DNA from: Chlamydia pneumoniae TW-183
Lineage (GTDB): Bacteria > Chlamydiota > Chlamydiia > Chlamydiales > Chlamydiaceae
DNA: 64,000 nt
Direction: 5' to 3'
Assembly: GCF_000007205.1 (NCBI RefSeq)
Contig: NC_005043.1
Span: 744,001 to 808,000, forward strand
Part shown: positions 47,023 to 54,963 of the stretch, in pieces
Layout: every line of letters begins with the position of its first letter
Numbering within the stretch: position 1 is the first letter of the stretch
Made by a program: the position numbers and the translations under genes
The notes under the pieces: generated by a model
What the model was told of the DNA's origin: nothing
Database searches by the model: none
Seen by the model: the letters and a program-made list of their open reading frames with translations, nothing else

Positions 47023-48351
47023 TTACCGGAAAATGGCGCGCAGTTGTTGTGCTGCTTCCTCATAGTTTGTCTTTTCGTGGATATCTTGCTTTAAAAACCG
47101 GTTCAATTTGTCAATATGGTCGATAGCAAAATCTATCTCACGATCAGAACCTCGTCGGTATTCTCCAATACGGATCAACATCTCGTTGGCTTTATATTTA
47201 GCTAAAACTTCTCTTGCTTTCCCTATGATCCGTCGTTGTTCTTCAGGAACAATAGCAGTCAGGAGTCGGCTAATCGAAGCAAGTACGTCAATTGCAGGAT
47301 AATGGTATGCTTGAGCTAGTGCATTGGAGAGAACAATATGCCCGTCAAGAATCGATTTGACTTCGTCAGCAACAGGCTCGTTCATATCATCTCCTGCTAC
47401 CAAGACGGTATAAAATGCTGTAATGGTTCCTTTATCGGAGGCTCCTGATCTTTCCAATAGACGGGGTAGAGTGGAAAAAACCGATGGAGTGTATCCTGCT
47501 CTAGCAGGAGGCTCTCCAGCGGCTAACCCCACTTCCCGCAATGCACGAGCAAATCGTGTCACGGAATCCATCATAAGTACGACAGTTTTCCCTTGATCAC
47601 GAAAATACTCTGCAATTGCAGTCCCTACATAGGCGGCATTAAGTCGCAATTGCGACGATTGGTCAGAAGTAGAAACGACAATTACGGAACGTTTCATTCC
47701 TTCTTCTCCCAAATCCCCCTCTATAAACTCACGTACTTCACGCCCCCTTTCTCCAATAAGCGCGATTACATTAACGTCGGCTTCTTCAGCGTTTCTTGCG
47801 ATCATACCTAAGAGCGAAGATTTTCCCACTCCAGCACCAGCAAAAATTCCAATACGCTGCCCCCTAGCGACCGTGAGCATACCGTCTATACAACGCACAC
47901 CCGTAGACAGGATCTGTCGTAATTTCGCCCTATGCAGGGGATCTGGGGGTGCACGAAAAATAGGAAATGTTTGATCCACATTTTGTAATGGACCTTTAGT
48001 TTCTACATCTATGGGTTCTCCCAACCCATTGAGAACACGACCTAAGAGGCCGTTTCCTGCTCGAATGTGTAAGGGGAGTCCTGTAGGGATGACTTCGGAA
48101 GAAGGACTCACTCCTGATAACTCTCCTAAAGGAGAGAGAAAGGCAAAACTCTGGGTAAAACCAACGACTTCTGTTACGAGAGGTTCCATGCCGTTACGTT
48201 TCACTAAGCATACTTCTCCAACACGCACATTAGGAACTACGGCTTTGATTAACATGCCGACCACTTCTGTAATGCGGCCTACTACAGTCGTAAGATTCAC
48301 ATCACCAAGTTGTGACATGAGAGTGTCGAAATCCGTTGTTAACTGATCCAT
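47023..48351 (-). CDS. cdsN: Type III secretion ATPase
   Basis: SctN/FliI family hexameric ATPase that unloads chaperones and unfolds substrates at the export gate. The 442-residue protein has Walker A FAGAGVGKSS, catalytic ALIGERGREVREF, Walker B VVLMMDSVTRFA, and the FliI/YscN signature PSVFSTLPRLLERSG. It starts one base after the preceding stop codon. Confidence 0.97.
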   Translation of the reverse strand: MDQLTTDFDTLMSQLGDVNLTTVVGRITEVVGMLIKAVVPNVRVGEVCLVKRNGMEPLVTEVVGFTQSFAFLSPLGELSGVSPSSEVIPTGLPLHIRAGNGLLGRVLNGLGEPIDVETKGPLQNVDQTFPIFRAPPDPLHRAKLRQILSTGVRCIDGMLTVARGQRIGIFAGAGVGKSSLLGMIARNAEEADVNVIALIGERGREVREFIEGDLGEEGMKRSVIVVSTSDQSSQLRLNAAYVGTAIAEYFRDQGKTVVLMMDSVTRFARALREVGLAAGEPPARAGYTPSVFSTLPRLLERSGASDKGTITAFYTVLVAGDDMNEPVADEVKSILDGHIVLSNALAQAYHYPAIDVLASISRLLTAIVPEEQRRIIGKAREVLAKYKANEMLIRIGEYRRGSDREIDFAIDHIDKLNRFLKQDIHEKTNYEEAAQQLRAIFR

Positions 48352-48352
48352 G

Positions 48353-49027
48353 TTAACCTAATTGCGTTGTCATAATCGTTTTCACGCTACTTACAGAGGT
48401 ACCGACAATACTCGCAAACAGTTCTGCTCTTTGTGTAGCTCGCTGCACAGCATATTGTACTTTAAGGAAGTTTGCTAAACTCTCACGATTCCCATCTCTA
48501 TCAGAGAAGTAGAGCAACGCACGATTGAGGACCTCTTCTCCGGAGGAGACCCAATCAATGATTTTCCTAGTTACCGAACCCTCTTCTTTATCTTCTTTCC
48601 GAGCATCTTGTTGTGTGTGCTCAGCAATCGTATTCAAGTCTTCGTTAATTAAATCTATGATGACTCCTACAGCTTGGAAATGCTCGTCTGCAAACTGTGC
48701 TGTTGTCTGACTATCTTCGAAAGTTGAGCGGAAATCCCAGAGGCGCCCTTTCAAGTTGTTAATTTGCTCTTGGAGCTCTTCTGATTCCAAGGCCTCTTGC
48801 AACTCAGGATCGATTAAATTAGAATTTTGATCCTGCATCATTGCCATCGGATTTGGTTTAAATCCTTGAACAAGGGTCGTATCTTTAGGAGCAGCATAAG
48901 ATCCCAAAGCAAATGGAGAAATATCTTTTTTTAATTCACTTGCTAAGGGGGTGCCAGAATTCTGAGTTATAGATTGCGCTTCTGCATCTCCATCAAGGTT
49001 GGGGAAACATTCTACAGGGTCTATCAT
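48353..49027 (-). CDS. Conserved type III secretion locus protein, inner-rod candidate
   Basis: A 224-residue soluble protein of unassigned function in chlamydiae. The N-terminal 75 residues look disordered; two helical segments follow (about 78-145 and 155-224). The last 30 residues (AVQRATQRAELFASIVGTSVSSVKTIMTTQLG core) resemble the C-terminal helix of SctI inner-rod proteins (YscI, PrgJ), and the gene lies between the needle genes and the ATPase. At 224 residues it is longer than usual rods (100-140). The rod role is my inference. Confidence 0.8.
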   Translation of the reverse strand: MIDPVECFPNLDGDAEAQSITQNSGTPLASELKKDISPFALGSYAAPKDTTLVQGFKPNPMAMMQDQNSNLIDPELQEALESEELQEQINNLKGRLWDFRSTFEDSQTTAQFADEHFQAVGVIIDLINEDLNTIAEHTQQDARKEDKEEGSVTRKIIDWVSSGEEVLNRALLYFSDRDGNRESLANFLKVQYAVQRATQRAELFASIVGTSVSSVKTIMTTQLG

Positions 49028-49060
49028 AAAGCAAAAAAACCGTTTTACTGTTTTAAAAGC

Positions 49061-49510
49061 CTAGCCCAAAGGACCTGCACTTTTTGCCACTAAAGTGTCA
49101 TGCCAATCTAAGACAGATTGAGCAAGAGCTCTTGTGGACTCTATTTTACAATTTGCTATCACTTGATCAGCAAATTTTAGGCAACTTTCTAGACTCTCTC
49201 TGCGCACTTCAAAAGAACTTCCTTGATGCAAGACGATGAGCATATGGGTAAGAGATAAAAATGCTTTTATACTCCAATTATCTTCATTGCCTTTTATCAG
49301 CGCACTGAGGCGTTCTTCAGCATCGAAAAGATCCATTTTATGCAAAGAAATCAATGCGAGTCCTAGATCATGACCATAATGATTAGGGTTTAGAATATGG
49401 AGAGATTGAAATAACTTTCTTGCGCTATCTTCATCTCCCTGTTTAATGGCCAAAAGGCCTGCTTCAAATAACAAAGCAAAGTCTGCTTGAAATACTTCCA
49501 AATCTGCCAT
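49061..49510 (-). CDS. cdsG: Needle-subunit chaperone CdsG (YscG-like)
   Basis: A 149-residue helical TPR-like protein (DFALLFEAGLLAIKQGDEDSARKLF...) of the YscG type. With CdsE it keeps the needle subunit CdsF from polymerising in the cytosol. It sits 18 bases after cdsF. The family match is structural rather than by motif. Confidence 0.8.
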   Translation of the reverse strand: MADLEVFQADFALLFEAGLLAIKQGDEDSARKLFQSLHILNPNHYGHDLGLALISLHKMDLFDAEERLSALIKGNEDNWSIKAFLSLTHMLIVLHQGSSFEVRRESLESCLKFADQVIANCKIESTRALAQSVLDWHDTLVAKSAGPLG

Positions 49511-49528
49511 GATCTCTCTCTTATATTA

Positions 49529-49783
49529 TTAACTTCCTTTAACTGCTCTAGCCATTGTGATCATCTCTGTGTTCACAGCGGTTAGGATGTTGGACACCGA
49601 TTCCATATACTGTGATAAGATCTGCATACGGAATTGCAAATTAAACATGGTTCCCAAATCGACAGTGCCTTGTGTTGATGTCTCTAACTCAGTTAAATAC
49701 TGTTGAACACCCTTCACGTAAGTACATACGCCGTCTAGCATCTTATTAAAATCGAATGCTGTGCAACTTTTATTTGTAGCCAT
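49529..49783 (-). CDS. cdsF: Type III secretion needle subunit
   Basis: An 84-residue small helical hairpin protein, the right size for SctF (YscF 87). Two helices surround a turn near residue 40-50; it contains one Cys (Cys7) and ends in ITMARAVKGS. It polymerises into the needle outside the outer membrane. It lies between its two co-chaperones cdsE and cdsG. Confidence 0.88.
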   Translation of the reverse strand: MATNKSCTAFDFNKMLDGVCTYVKGVQQYLTELETSTQGTVDLGTMFNLQFRMQILSQYMESVSNILTAVNTEMITMARAVKGS

Positions 49784-49804
49784 AGATTTCTCTCCTCTGG
49801 ACCT

Positions 49805-50053
49805 TTATATCATCTTGCGGTTGATCCGACCCAGAACTTTCTGTAGAGCTACATAGCCTGCTAACAACGACTGTTGTTGCCCAAAAGATTCTTTGTCAGA
49901 ACCTTCTCGAAGCAGCGCATGTAACTTATGAACTTTATCTTGCACACTAGCTTTAAGTTCTTGAGCTCTGTCATGATCTTGCATATCTTGTTCTAAATCT
50001 AACAGCGGTTGAGAATTTTTTTCTTCTTTCGCTGTATTTTCCATATTAAACAT
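49805..50053 (-). CDS. cdsE: Needle-subunit chaperone CdsE (YscE-like)
   Basis: An 82-residue helical protein (MFNMENTAKEEKNSQPLLDL...). I chose the ATG at 50053, with AGG 10 bases upstream; an ATG at 50044 is possible, and a longer start at 50092 adds hydrophobic residues out of character. YscE-type proteins pair with YscG to hold the needle subunit. It stops 21 bases before cdsF. Confidence 0.78.
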   Translation of the reverse strand: MFNMENTAKEEKNSQPLLDLEQDMQDHDRAQELKASVQDKVHKLHALLREGSDKESFGQQQSLLAGYVALQKVLGRINRKMI

Positions 50054-50099
50054 AGAATATCTACCTAAATATAAATAATTAATAAACCCCAATACTTGG

Positions 50100-52622
50100 T
50101 TATTTATTGTAGTCTATTTTATATTTCAACCCTTCCTTCTCTAAAAAGATCGCGTTAGGTTGTATACTTGTTACTGTCATACCATCAATCACGTCCCCTC
50201 TTGTGAGGATTCTGCCATTGACAACTACATTGATACTTATTTCTCCGTATCTAGAATAGCCTGTAACACGATAGCGATTGGGGTAACGTAGGTTTAAATC
50301 TATGATTCCCTCTTCAGCTGGGAGTAAGACAGCAAAATTCTTGACCAACCTCACACCAGGAATCCCCGACAGCTCTTGCACTACAGCACGGAACTTCTCT
50401 GCATCATCGTTATTGACGTAACCAGTAAGGATAACTTCACCGTTCACAAAGGCCACATGGATGTTTGCAAAACCTCCTTGAAGAAGATGGCCTGCAATTG
50501 CTTTTAACATCTGGGTTTCAACAACAACTTTATTCTCTAGTAACGAGAGGTAATTAAAATGTATATTTAAATAATCAACGAGGCAAGCTGCTTGCTCCTC
50601 AGTCTTGACATAGCCTGTGATGATGAATTTCCCAGGTTCTGGGGAATGCATGCTGATGCCTTTAAACTCGGGTCGCTTTGATAACAGGATGTTCATCTCC
50701 TGCCAAACAGCTTCATCATCAATAACATTATCATCTACGGATTTCACAAAGGAAAGGGCGTCTACTTTATACAGCAGCTCGCTTTTGTCCGTACTATTTT
50801 TGACATGTCCGATTAAGAAAAGTTGGCTGTTCGTTTTATTAAACGTATAACGCACCGTAGGGAACTGATTGATAACCTGGGCAAGATCTTCTTGATAATC
50901 AATATTTTCTAAAGGAACCACTTCTTTGGTATGGAAAAGAGAAGCTGTTCCTATACCAAAGAGAATAGCCAATCCTCCAACAAACAGGGTAAGAATGAAA
51001 GATCCTGCGGGTAGTGTAGCGCGTTTTTGTTTTTCTTCTTCTTCTTGGGCCTCTTGTCTTTCTAAGGCTTCGGCGTCTTGCTGTCTCCCAAACAAACTGT
51101 AATCGTCTGGGGATAGAGAAGCAACTATAGTATCAGCGGGGGCATGATGATCTATAAGTAAAAATAATGTCGTTCCTAAAGCCACAACTTGATTCGAGCT
51201 CAATGTAGAGGTCTTATCAATTTTTCGTCCTTCAACAATGACACCGTTTTTACTATCGAGATCCTCGATAAGAATGCCCCCGTCATTACCGACAGTAATT
51301 TTAGCATGTTGATGAGAAACACTTAAGTCATTAAATACTATGTCACAAGTTGTAGGATCCGTACCTAAAATATAGGTTTTTCCTGAGTCTAAATGGAACT
51401 CTGCTCCAATATTAGCTCCGGCTAAAACTTTGAGTAAAAAACGAGAAGGCTGCGTCAAGTCTACAGAGATATTTTTTTTCGCAATATCATCAATCTCTGC
51501 TGGAAAAATTGTTTGATCGAATCGAAATAAGTCTTGAACATGAAATGGGGATAGAACTGCGCTCTTTTCGTTCTCGACTTTTTTAGGAGTTTCTTTGTTA
51601 TCCTCTGCAGTATGGTCACTTGCCGTGTCGTCATTTGCATCAGCGGCACTGTCAGAATCTTCTTTATTATCTTCCGTAAGGTTCTCTTCTTCTTCTTGTA
51701 CAAAGGCTTCTTCTGCTTCCTTATCCTCGGATTCTTTTTGTGAATCCAAAGGTGTTGCTTCTATTTTAGAGCCTTCCTCAGGTTGATCTTTTTTTTCTGG
51801 AGAATCCGGTGTTGCTTTCTTATTAGCCTTCTCTTCTACAGGTTTATTTTCTTTCAAGGGAGTCTCATCCCTGGCTGTGTTTTTAAGAGAGGGTTCTGCT
51901 GACTTTGGTTGCGGATCTTGCCTAGGCGAAGCTCCGTTATCTTCCATAATGGCGTTCTGGGGTTTGTTGGTTCTTTCCTCTCCTTTCGGAGAATCCTTTG
52001 CATTTTGTTCCTTTGGATTCAAAGACTCGTTTGAAGATTCTTTTAAACCCTTCTTAGCAACTTTGGCTCTTGGTTGATTTTTTTCCGCTTTTGCTGATGC
52101 TAAAAAAGCATCAGCAAGCTCCTGATCCCCACTTGTAATTGGATCGCTACTTCCCTGATCTTTGGTCAGCTTTTCCTTAGGCTTCGGTGAATGATTTGTT
52201 TCCGAAGTTTGCCGAGGCTCAAGATCTTTTCCCTGTTCATTACTATCGGACAAATCCCCTGAATCATTAGAAAAATTGTCTTCGGGAATATCAAAATCAT
52301 AAACAAGATCTTGAGGATCAAATTCATCTGATAAGAAAGAATACTGATTGCTTCCTAATAAGATAGTATCTTCATTTTTTAACTGTGTAGTTTCTTGGAT
52401 CGCTACGCCATTTACAACAATAGGAATTGTATCATCTAAATTTGTGATGTAGTAGCTTCCGTCAGTCTTATTGATAATGGCTTGCGATGCACCGAGTTTA
52501 GGATCTTCAATAGGAATGTCATTAGCACTAGAGTCGCGTCCTATAGACCAGCTTATCCCATCTTCCAGAACAAAAATTACACCAGACAAGGGGCCTTCAT
52601 CAACAATTAATCGTACTGCCAT
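50100..52622 (-). CDS. cdsD: Type III secretion inner-membrane ring protein CdsD with two FHA domains
   Basis: SctD/YscD family protein of 840 residues, about twice the usual length. Parts in order: an N-terminal FHA domain (about 1-95), some 280 acidic disordered residues, a second FHA domain (about 400-490, GTDPTTCDIVF...SVSHQHAKI...SKNGVIVEG), a single membrane helix near 550 (FILTLFVGGLAILFGIGTA), and periplasmic BON-like repeats (about 590-780). FHA domains bind phosphothreonine, so a kinase link is plausible. First large gene after scc4. Confidence 0.93.
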   Translation of the reverse strand: MAVRLIVDEGPLSGVIFVLEDGISWSIGRDSSANDIPIEDPKLGASQAIINKTDGSYYITNLDDTIPIVVNGVAIQETTQLKNEDTILLGSNQYSFLSDEFDPQDLVYDFDIPEDNFSNDSGDLSDSNEQGKDLEPRQTSETNHSPKPKEKLTKDQGSSDPITSGDQELADAFLASAKAEKNQPRAKVAKKGLKESSNESLNPKEQNAKDSPKGEERTNKPQNAIMEDNGASPRQDPQPKSAEPSLKNTARDETPLKENKPVEEKANKKATPDSPEKKDQPEEGSKIEATPLDSQKESEDKEAEEAFVQEEEENLTEDNKEDSDSAADANDDTASDHTAEDNKETPKKVENEKSAVLSPFHVQDLFRFDQTIFPAEIDDIAKKNISVDLTQPSRFLLKVLAGANIGAEFHLDSGKTYILGTDPTTCDIVFNDLSVSHQHAKITVGNDGGILIEDLDSKNGVIVEGRKIDKTSTLSSNQVVALGTTLFLLIDHHAPADTIVASLSPDDYSLFGRQQDAEALERQEAQEEEEKQKRATLPAGSFILTLFVGGLAILFGIGTASLFHTKEVVPLENIDYQEDLAQVINQFPTVRYTFNKTNSQLFLIGHVKNSTDKSELLYKVDALSFVKSVDDNVIDDEAVWQEMNILLSKRPEFKGISMHSPEPGKFIITGYVKTEEQAACLVDYLNIHFNYLSLLENKVVVETQMLKAIAGHLLQGGFANIHVAFVNGEVILTGYVNNDDAEKFRAVVQELSGIPGVRLVKNFAVLLPAEEGIIDLNLRYPNRYRVTGYSRYGEISINVVVNGRILTRGDVIDGMTVTSIQPNAIFLEKEGLKYKIDYNK

Positions 52623-52635
52623 TTATTCCACCTTG

Positions 52636-53028
52636 TTACTGTTTACCTAGGCCAAGATCTGACAGCCATGTCTCTGAAAAATTCATAAAACTCTCAACAT
52701 GTCGTACAAAATCATCATATGTAGTATCCCCAGAAAATCTGCGGACCATGACAACATTGCCCTCGGAATCCAAACCTAAAGCACTGCCTCCTGTTTCTCT
52801 ACCGAATAAATTGCCAATCATCATTTGCAAGTATAATTTTGCTGTATCAGCAGATGGAGGCAAAGCTCCTAACGAAGCACTTAAAACAATTTCGTTATCA
52901 GCATTTTGCTGAGCACGCACTTTAACTACCTCACTTATAGGCAGGACATAGGCTCCGTCAGCATCTAACTCGAGAGTTGACGTTATACCCATATACGTGG
53001 CAAAATTTTTTATTAATTTTTCCAACAT
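52636..53028 (-). CDS. scc4: CesT-fold type III chaperone Scc4
   Basis: A 130-residue acidic protein ([15 protein letters not shown]...) with the CesT/SycE chaperone pattern. In C. trachomatis the gene before cdsD is Scc4, a chaperone that works with Scc1 on CopN and also binds RNA polymerase and sigma66. I chose the ATG at 53028 (GGAA about 10 bases upstream) over a TTG at 53043. It heads the secretion operon, so it may link chaperone load to transcription. Confidence 0.82.
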   Translation of the reverse strand: MLEKLIKNFATYMGITSTLELDADGAYVLPISEVVKVRAQQNADNEIVLSASLGALPPSADTAKLYLQMMIGNLFGRETGGSALGLDSEGNVVMVRRFSGDTTYDDFVRHVESFMNFSETWLSDLGLGKQ

Positions 53029-53413
53029 ACTCGTGTTTTCCAACGCAGCAATGGTTGTCTTTGTTCCCTGAGGAATGGAAACAATCTCATTTCTAAAACC
53101 TGCTTTTTCTTCCTTTAAATCGAGTTATGCCAATACGAACTTTAAAAATAAAAACGATTTCTTATTTGCAGAAACAGCATTGAGCGCTTTTCTTTGCTCA
53201 TCTTTTTCATTATAAAGAACAAGAGGCCACAAGAAAAATCGAGCTGAATCCATAACAAGAATAATTATAATCTATCAATTAACCCGAGCACGCCCATTCC
53301 CTCACAGACATCAGAGGATATTCGTACTTCTAATGAAAGCTTAGAGTATTTTCGAAAGCTGTACATGTCAAGCGATGAATTAGGCATTAAAGCATCAATA
53401 GCTTAGAACGGAA
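53029..53413. other. Intergenic region upstream of the secretion operon (overlaps the hemA stop end)
   Basis: About 366 bases separate the scc4 start from the hemA stop at 53395. I see no convincing gene, tRNA or hairpin. TATAAT reads on the minus strand at 53264-53269, but the -35 position (CGTGCT) is poor. This is the likely place of the operon promoter, which I cannot fix from sequence. Confidence 0.3.
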
Positions 53414-54414
53414 GGAATACGTGGGGATGAAATTTGCCTCTGGGTTATATGTGAGCTCTTTTTTTCATAAATTTCCCATTGTTTTTTCGCGGCACAAGTT
53501 AACAAAAGTTTTGCTTTATTTACTCCTTCTTTGGTGCATTGCAGTCTTTTTTGCACGCATTCACTGATGAAATCTATATCTAAATAAACAAAACCTGTAG
53601 GGGTTTCTTTCCATAAAAAGGTTCGTGGCACGTTAAAATCAAAGACAATACGTTTGGGAATGCTAGCAAGACTCTCACAGGAAAGATCGGAAAATTGTGA
53701 AGCTGATTCTGAAGAGCCAAAGAAAATCACATCATAGGGTTGTCGAAATGAGAGCGTTTCTCGAGACAAGGTTCTATAGGGGGCCGTGACTTGTTGTCTA
53801 GAGCAAAAGGTAATCCTATGATACCCATGTTGATATAAGTAGGCAGCGACTTTCCTATTGATATCCGAGTATCCTACGAATAAAAAATTCGTATATATCG
53901 ACTTGTCGTAGCTGAGTAGAATTTCTTGAACGACAGATTCTATGGTCACTTGATGATCGGGAAACCCGATGCGTGAGCGATACTCCTTCCCTTCCTTTAG
54001 AGCTTTTTGAAATAAAAAATGAAGATCAAAAGGCAACTCTCTCTCTTTGCTTCCTTTTAAATAGGCTCGTTTTACCTGTCCTTGAATTTCCGTTTCCCCA
54101 AAGATCAAACTATCTATACCACTGGTGACCTGAAACAGATGAGTAAAACAAGACAAACCTCTATGACGGTAAGGACGTATTCCCTGGGATGTCAATTCTG
54201 AAAGTAAGGCGGCTTGAGCAATTTCAGGACTTTCTGAATAATAATAAAGTTCGGCTCGATGACAAGTAAGTAACGGGATAAACGCTCCTCCTTTGCCTAA
54301 AAAACGCTGTGCAAGGAAAAGATTTTTTTCAAAAGATTGCAGATATTGAATCGCACGCTCTCTTTCTTTCAAAGCGGCTTCACGATAACTGATTCCAACA
54401 ACTCCTAACACCAT
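53395..54414 (-). CDS. hemA: Glutamyl-tRNA reductase
   Basis: First committed step of C5-pathway tetrapyrrole synthesis: reduces glutamyl-tRNA to glutamate-1-semialdehyde. The 339-residue protein is shorter than the usual 415-420 because the C-terminal dimerisation domain is trimmed. GISYREA matches the N-terminal motif, the catalytic cysteine is in LLTCHRAE (Cys51), and [14 protein letters not shown] is conserved. I chose the ATG at 54414; the GTG two codons upstream has no advantage. Confidence 0.94.
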   Translation of the reverse strand: MVLGVVGISYREAALKERERAIQYLQSFEKNLFLAQRFLGKGGAFIPLLTCHRAELYYYSESPEIAQAALLSELTSQGIRPYRHRGLSCFTHLFQVTSGIDSLIFGETEIQGQVKRAYLKGSKERELPFDLHFLFQKALKEGKEYRSRIGFPDHQVTIESVVQEILLSYDKSIYTNFLFVGYSDINRKVAAYLYQHGYHRITFCSRQQVTAPYRTLSRETLSFRQPYDVIFFGSSESASQFSDLSCESLASIPKRIVFDFNVPRTFLWKETPTGFVYLDIDFISECVQKRLQCTKEGVNKAKLLLTCAAKKQWEIYEKKSSHITQRQISSPRIPSVLSY

Positions 54415-54641
54415 AAGCACGATTCGATAATTTCAGAACAGTATGAAGGAAACTTATACTAAATTTATAAATGAAAAGTAACTTAGCTGTATAGACGAAG
54501 AGAAAATTAGAAGCCATCAAATAATCTATTTTCTCTGCTCATTGCGTTTTGAAGGCGGTTGCCTATCCCATATACCAGAGGATCTTTACGTTGCTTTAAA
54601 AATTGAAAGGTAATTTTGACTACGATCTCTAGGAGAAATCA

Positions 54642-54716
54642 ATGAAGAAGGCAGGCCTATGTTTTGCAGTTCCCGTGTTTTGTTCTTCCTTGATTAGGAA
54701 AAAGAGGTTCGGGTAA
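54642..54716 (+). CDS. Possible 24-residue peptide (uncertain)
   Basis: ATG at 54642 is preceded by AGGAG at 6 bases, one of the strongest ribosome sites in the window. The peptide begins MKKAGLCFAVPVFCSSLI and ends RKKRFG. It looks like a signal-peptide or lipoprotein leader (two Cys) and could be a small peptide, a leader, or the remnant of a truncated gene. No frame continues after the stop that I can recognise. Confidence 0.35.
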   Translation: MKKAGLCFAVPVFCSSLIRKKRFG

Positions 54717-54841
54717 GATGCGTTTTGAGCTCCTCGGGGAGTTCCAAGGATTCTGTCCTTAAATGATAAGACTTTAGCGGATGGATATGCAGTTTAAAGC
54801 TGAGTTCATGTGATAGCGATACATTCCCAAGACTAAGATCC

Positions 54842-54869
54842 ATAAGTTTCGTCTTAGTACGAAACTTAT
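54842..54869. promoter_or_regulatory. Perfect 11-bp inverted repeat upstream of parE (operator-like)
   Basis: ATAAGTTTCGT (54842-54852) and ACGAAACTTAT (54859-54869) are exact complements with a 6-base spacer. No T-run follows on either strand, so it is not a typical terminator. Centred about 108 bases before the parE ATG, it could be a repressor site or an mRNA hairpin. Confidence 0.45.
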
Positions 54870-54963
54870 ATGTTGAGCTTGTCCCTTTTCTTGGCGCAAA
54901 ATAGATAAGCAATCAAAAGATTGTCCTATCCGCTCTTCTTAAAAATTCAACAAAATATCACAC

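Larger units (their letters stand above)
54415..54963. other. 549-bp intergenic region with short ORF, hairpins and a long inverted repeat
   Basis: Between hemA and parE, transcribed outward. It holds a 24-codon frame with a strong ribosome site (54642-54716, listed separately), CTCC-TCGG-GGAG and AAGGA/TCCTT hairpins near 54733-54762, and a perfect 11-bp inverted repeat at 54842-54869. A minus frame (ATG at 54843) also exists, but its composition is unconvincing. It probably contains the divergent promoters. Confidence 0.45.

Noticed and set aside
54694..54912. 72-codon minus-strand frame between hemA and parE
   Set aside because: No ribosome site; it runs through the 11-bp inverted repeat and against the 24-codon plus frame; likely chance.
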